From: Ramlibacter sp.
Lineage (GTDB): Bacteria > Pseudomonadota > Gammaproteobacteria > Burkholderiales > Burkholderiaceae_C
Direction: 5' to 3'
DNA length: 5,174 nt
Assembly (NCBI GenBank): GCA_026785815.1
Contig: JAJAZH010000186.1
Coordinates: 1 to 5,174, forward strand
Positions 5,037-5,174 of the stretch are shown here, in pieces. A program made the translations under genes and the position numbers. Within the stretch, counting starts at the first letter, position 1. The number at the start of each line of letters is the position of its first letter. The notes under the pieces were generated by a model that was given only the letters and a program-made list of their open reading frames with translations, had not been told where the DNA came from and did not search any database.

Positions 5037-5174
5037 ACGGCCCGCTGGCTCCAGTACGAATCAGTCCGCGTATCCAGGAGAGCGTCCCCGCGCATCAAGG
5101 CGCCCCTCGCTTGTCCCGCCCGCGCAAGCTGCCCGATTTCCCGATCGCCTTCCATTTCCGCCGCTGCGCGATGC
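5037..5174. other. Unassigned right edge, possibly the end or start of another gene
   Basis: Two minus-strand frames run in from the right edge: one ends with TAA at about 5037 and gives a 46-residue tail (it includes DALLDTRTDSYWSQRAV), another ends with TGA near 5100 (tail SGSLRGRDKRGAP). A plus-strand frame is also open to the edge from a TTG at 5111. All show high third-position G/C, so codon use does not decide between them. AGGAG at 5076-5080 has no ATG, GTG or TTG at a useful distance. I see no clear terminator hairpin after the DUF2087 stop. Confidence 0.3.

Overview
The window is GC-rich bacterial chromosomal DNA with strong G/C preference at third codon positions. The gene set suggests a betaproteobacterium, probably Burkholderiales: a long-type (about 270 aa) PyrF with a DAKRGD active site, an M48 peptidase that keeps the NAFCMPGGKI signature, a lipoprotein whose lipid-anchor Cys is followed by five Gly, and a YjdJ-like acetyltransferase. 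This placement rests on remembered family resemblance, not on a search, and I do not name a genus.

Layout from left to right: the 3' part of an M48 zinc metallopeptidase (+, cut by the left edge); convergent with it, 15 bases away, a 582-aa surface lipoprotein of unknown function (-); a 248-base divergent intergenic region with a possible 43-codon small ORF, a perfect 14-bp palindrome and a -10-like box; pyrF (+); converging on pyrF with only 3 bases between the stop codons, a small GNAT acetyltransferase (-), which lies downstream of a periplasmic CPWC thioredoxin-like protein (-) in a likely two-gene operon; a 198-base divergent region with candidate promoters on both strands; a DUF2087-type protein (+); and 138 bases at the right edge that I cannot assign with confidence.

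The genes do not form one pathway. pyrF is housekeeping (last step of UMP synthesis). The M48 peptidase, the lipoprotein and the thioredoxin-like protein are all likely envelope proteins, but nothing in the sequence links them beyond proximity. I see no mobile element, CRISPR array, tRNA, rRNA or phage gene.

The points most worth a second look: pyrF and the thioredoxin-like gene both have a -10-like hexamer exactly 6 bases before the ATG and no Shine-Dalgarno, a geometry that fits leaderless transcripts; the lipoprotein's mature part carries six Cys in three close pairs around an unrecognised C-terminal region; and the DUF2087 protein has an N-terminal helical module resembling one found on some glyoxalase-superfamily proteins. 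I found no convincing new multi-gene system.
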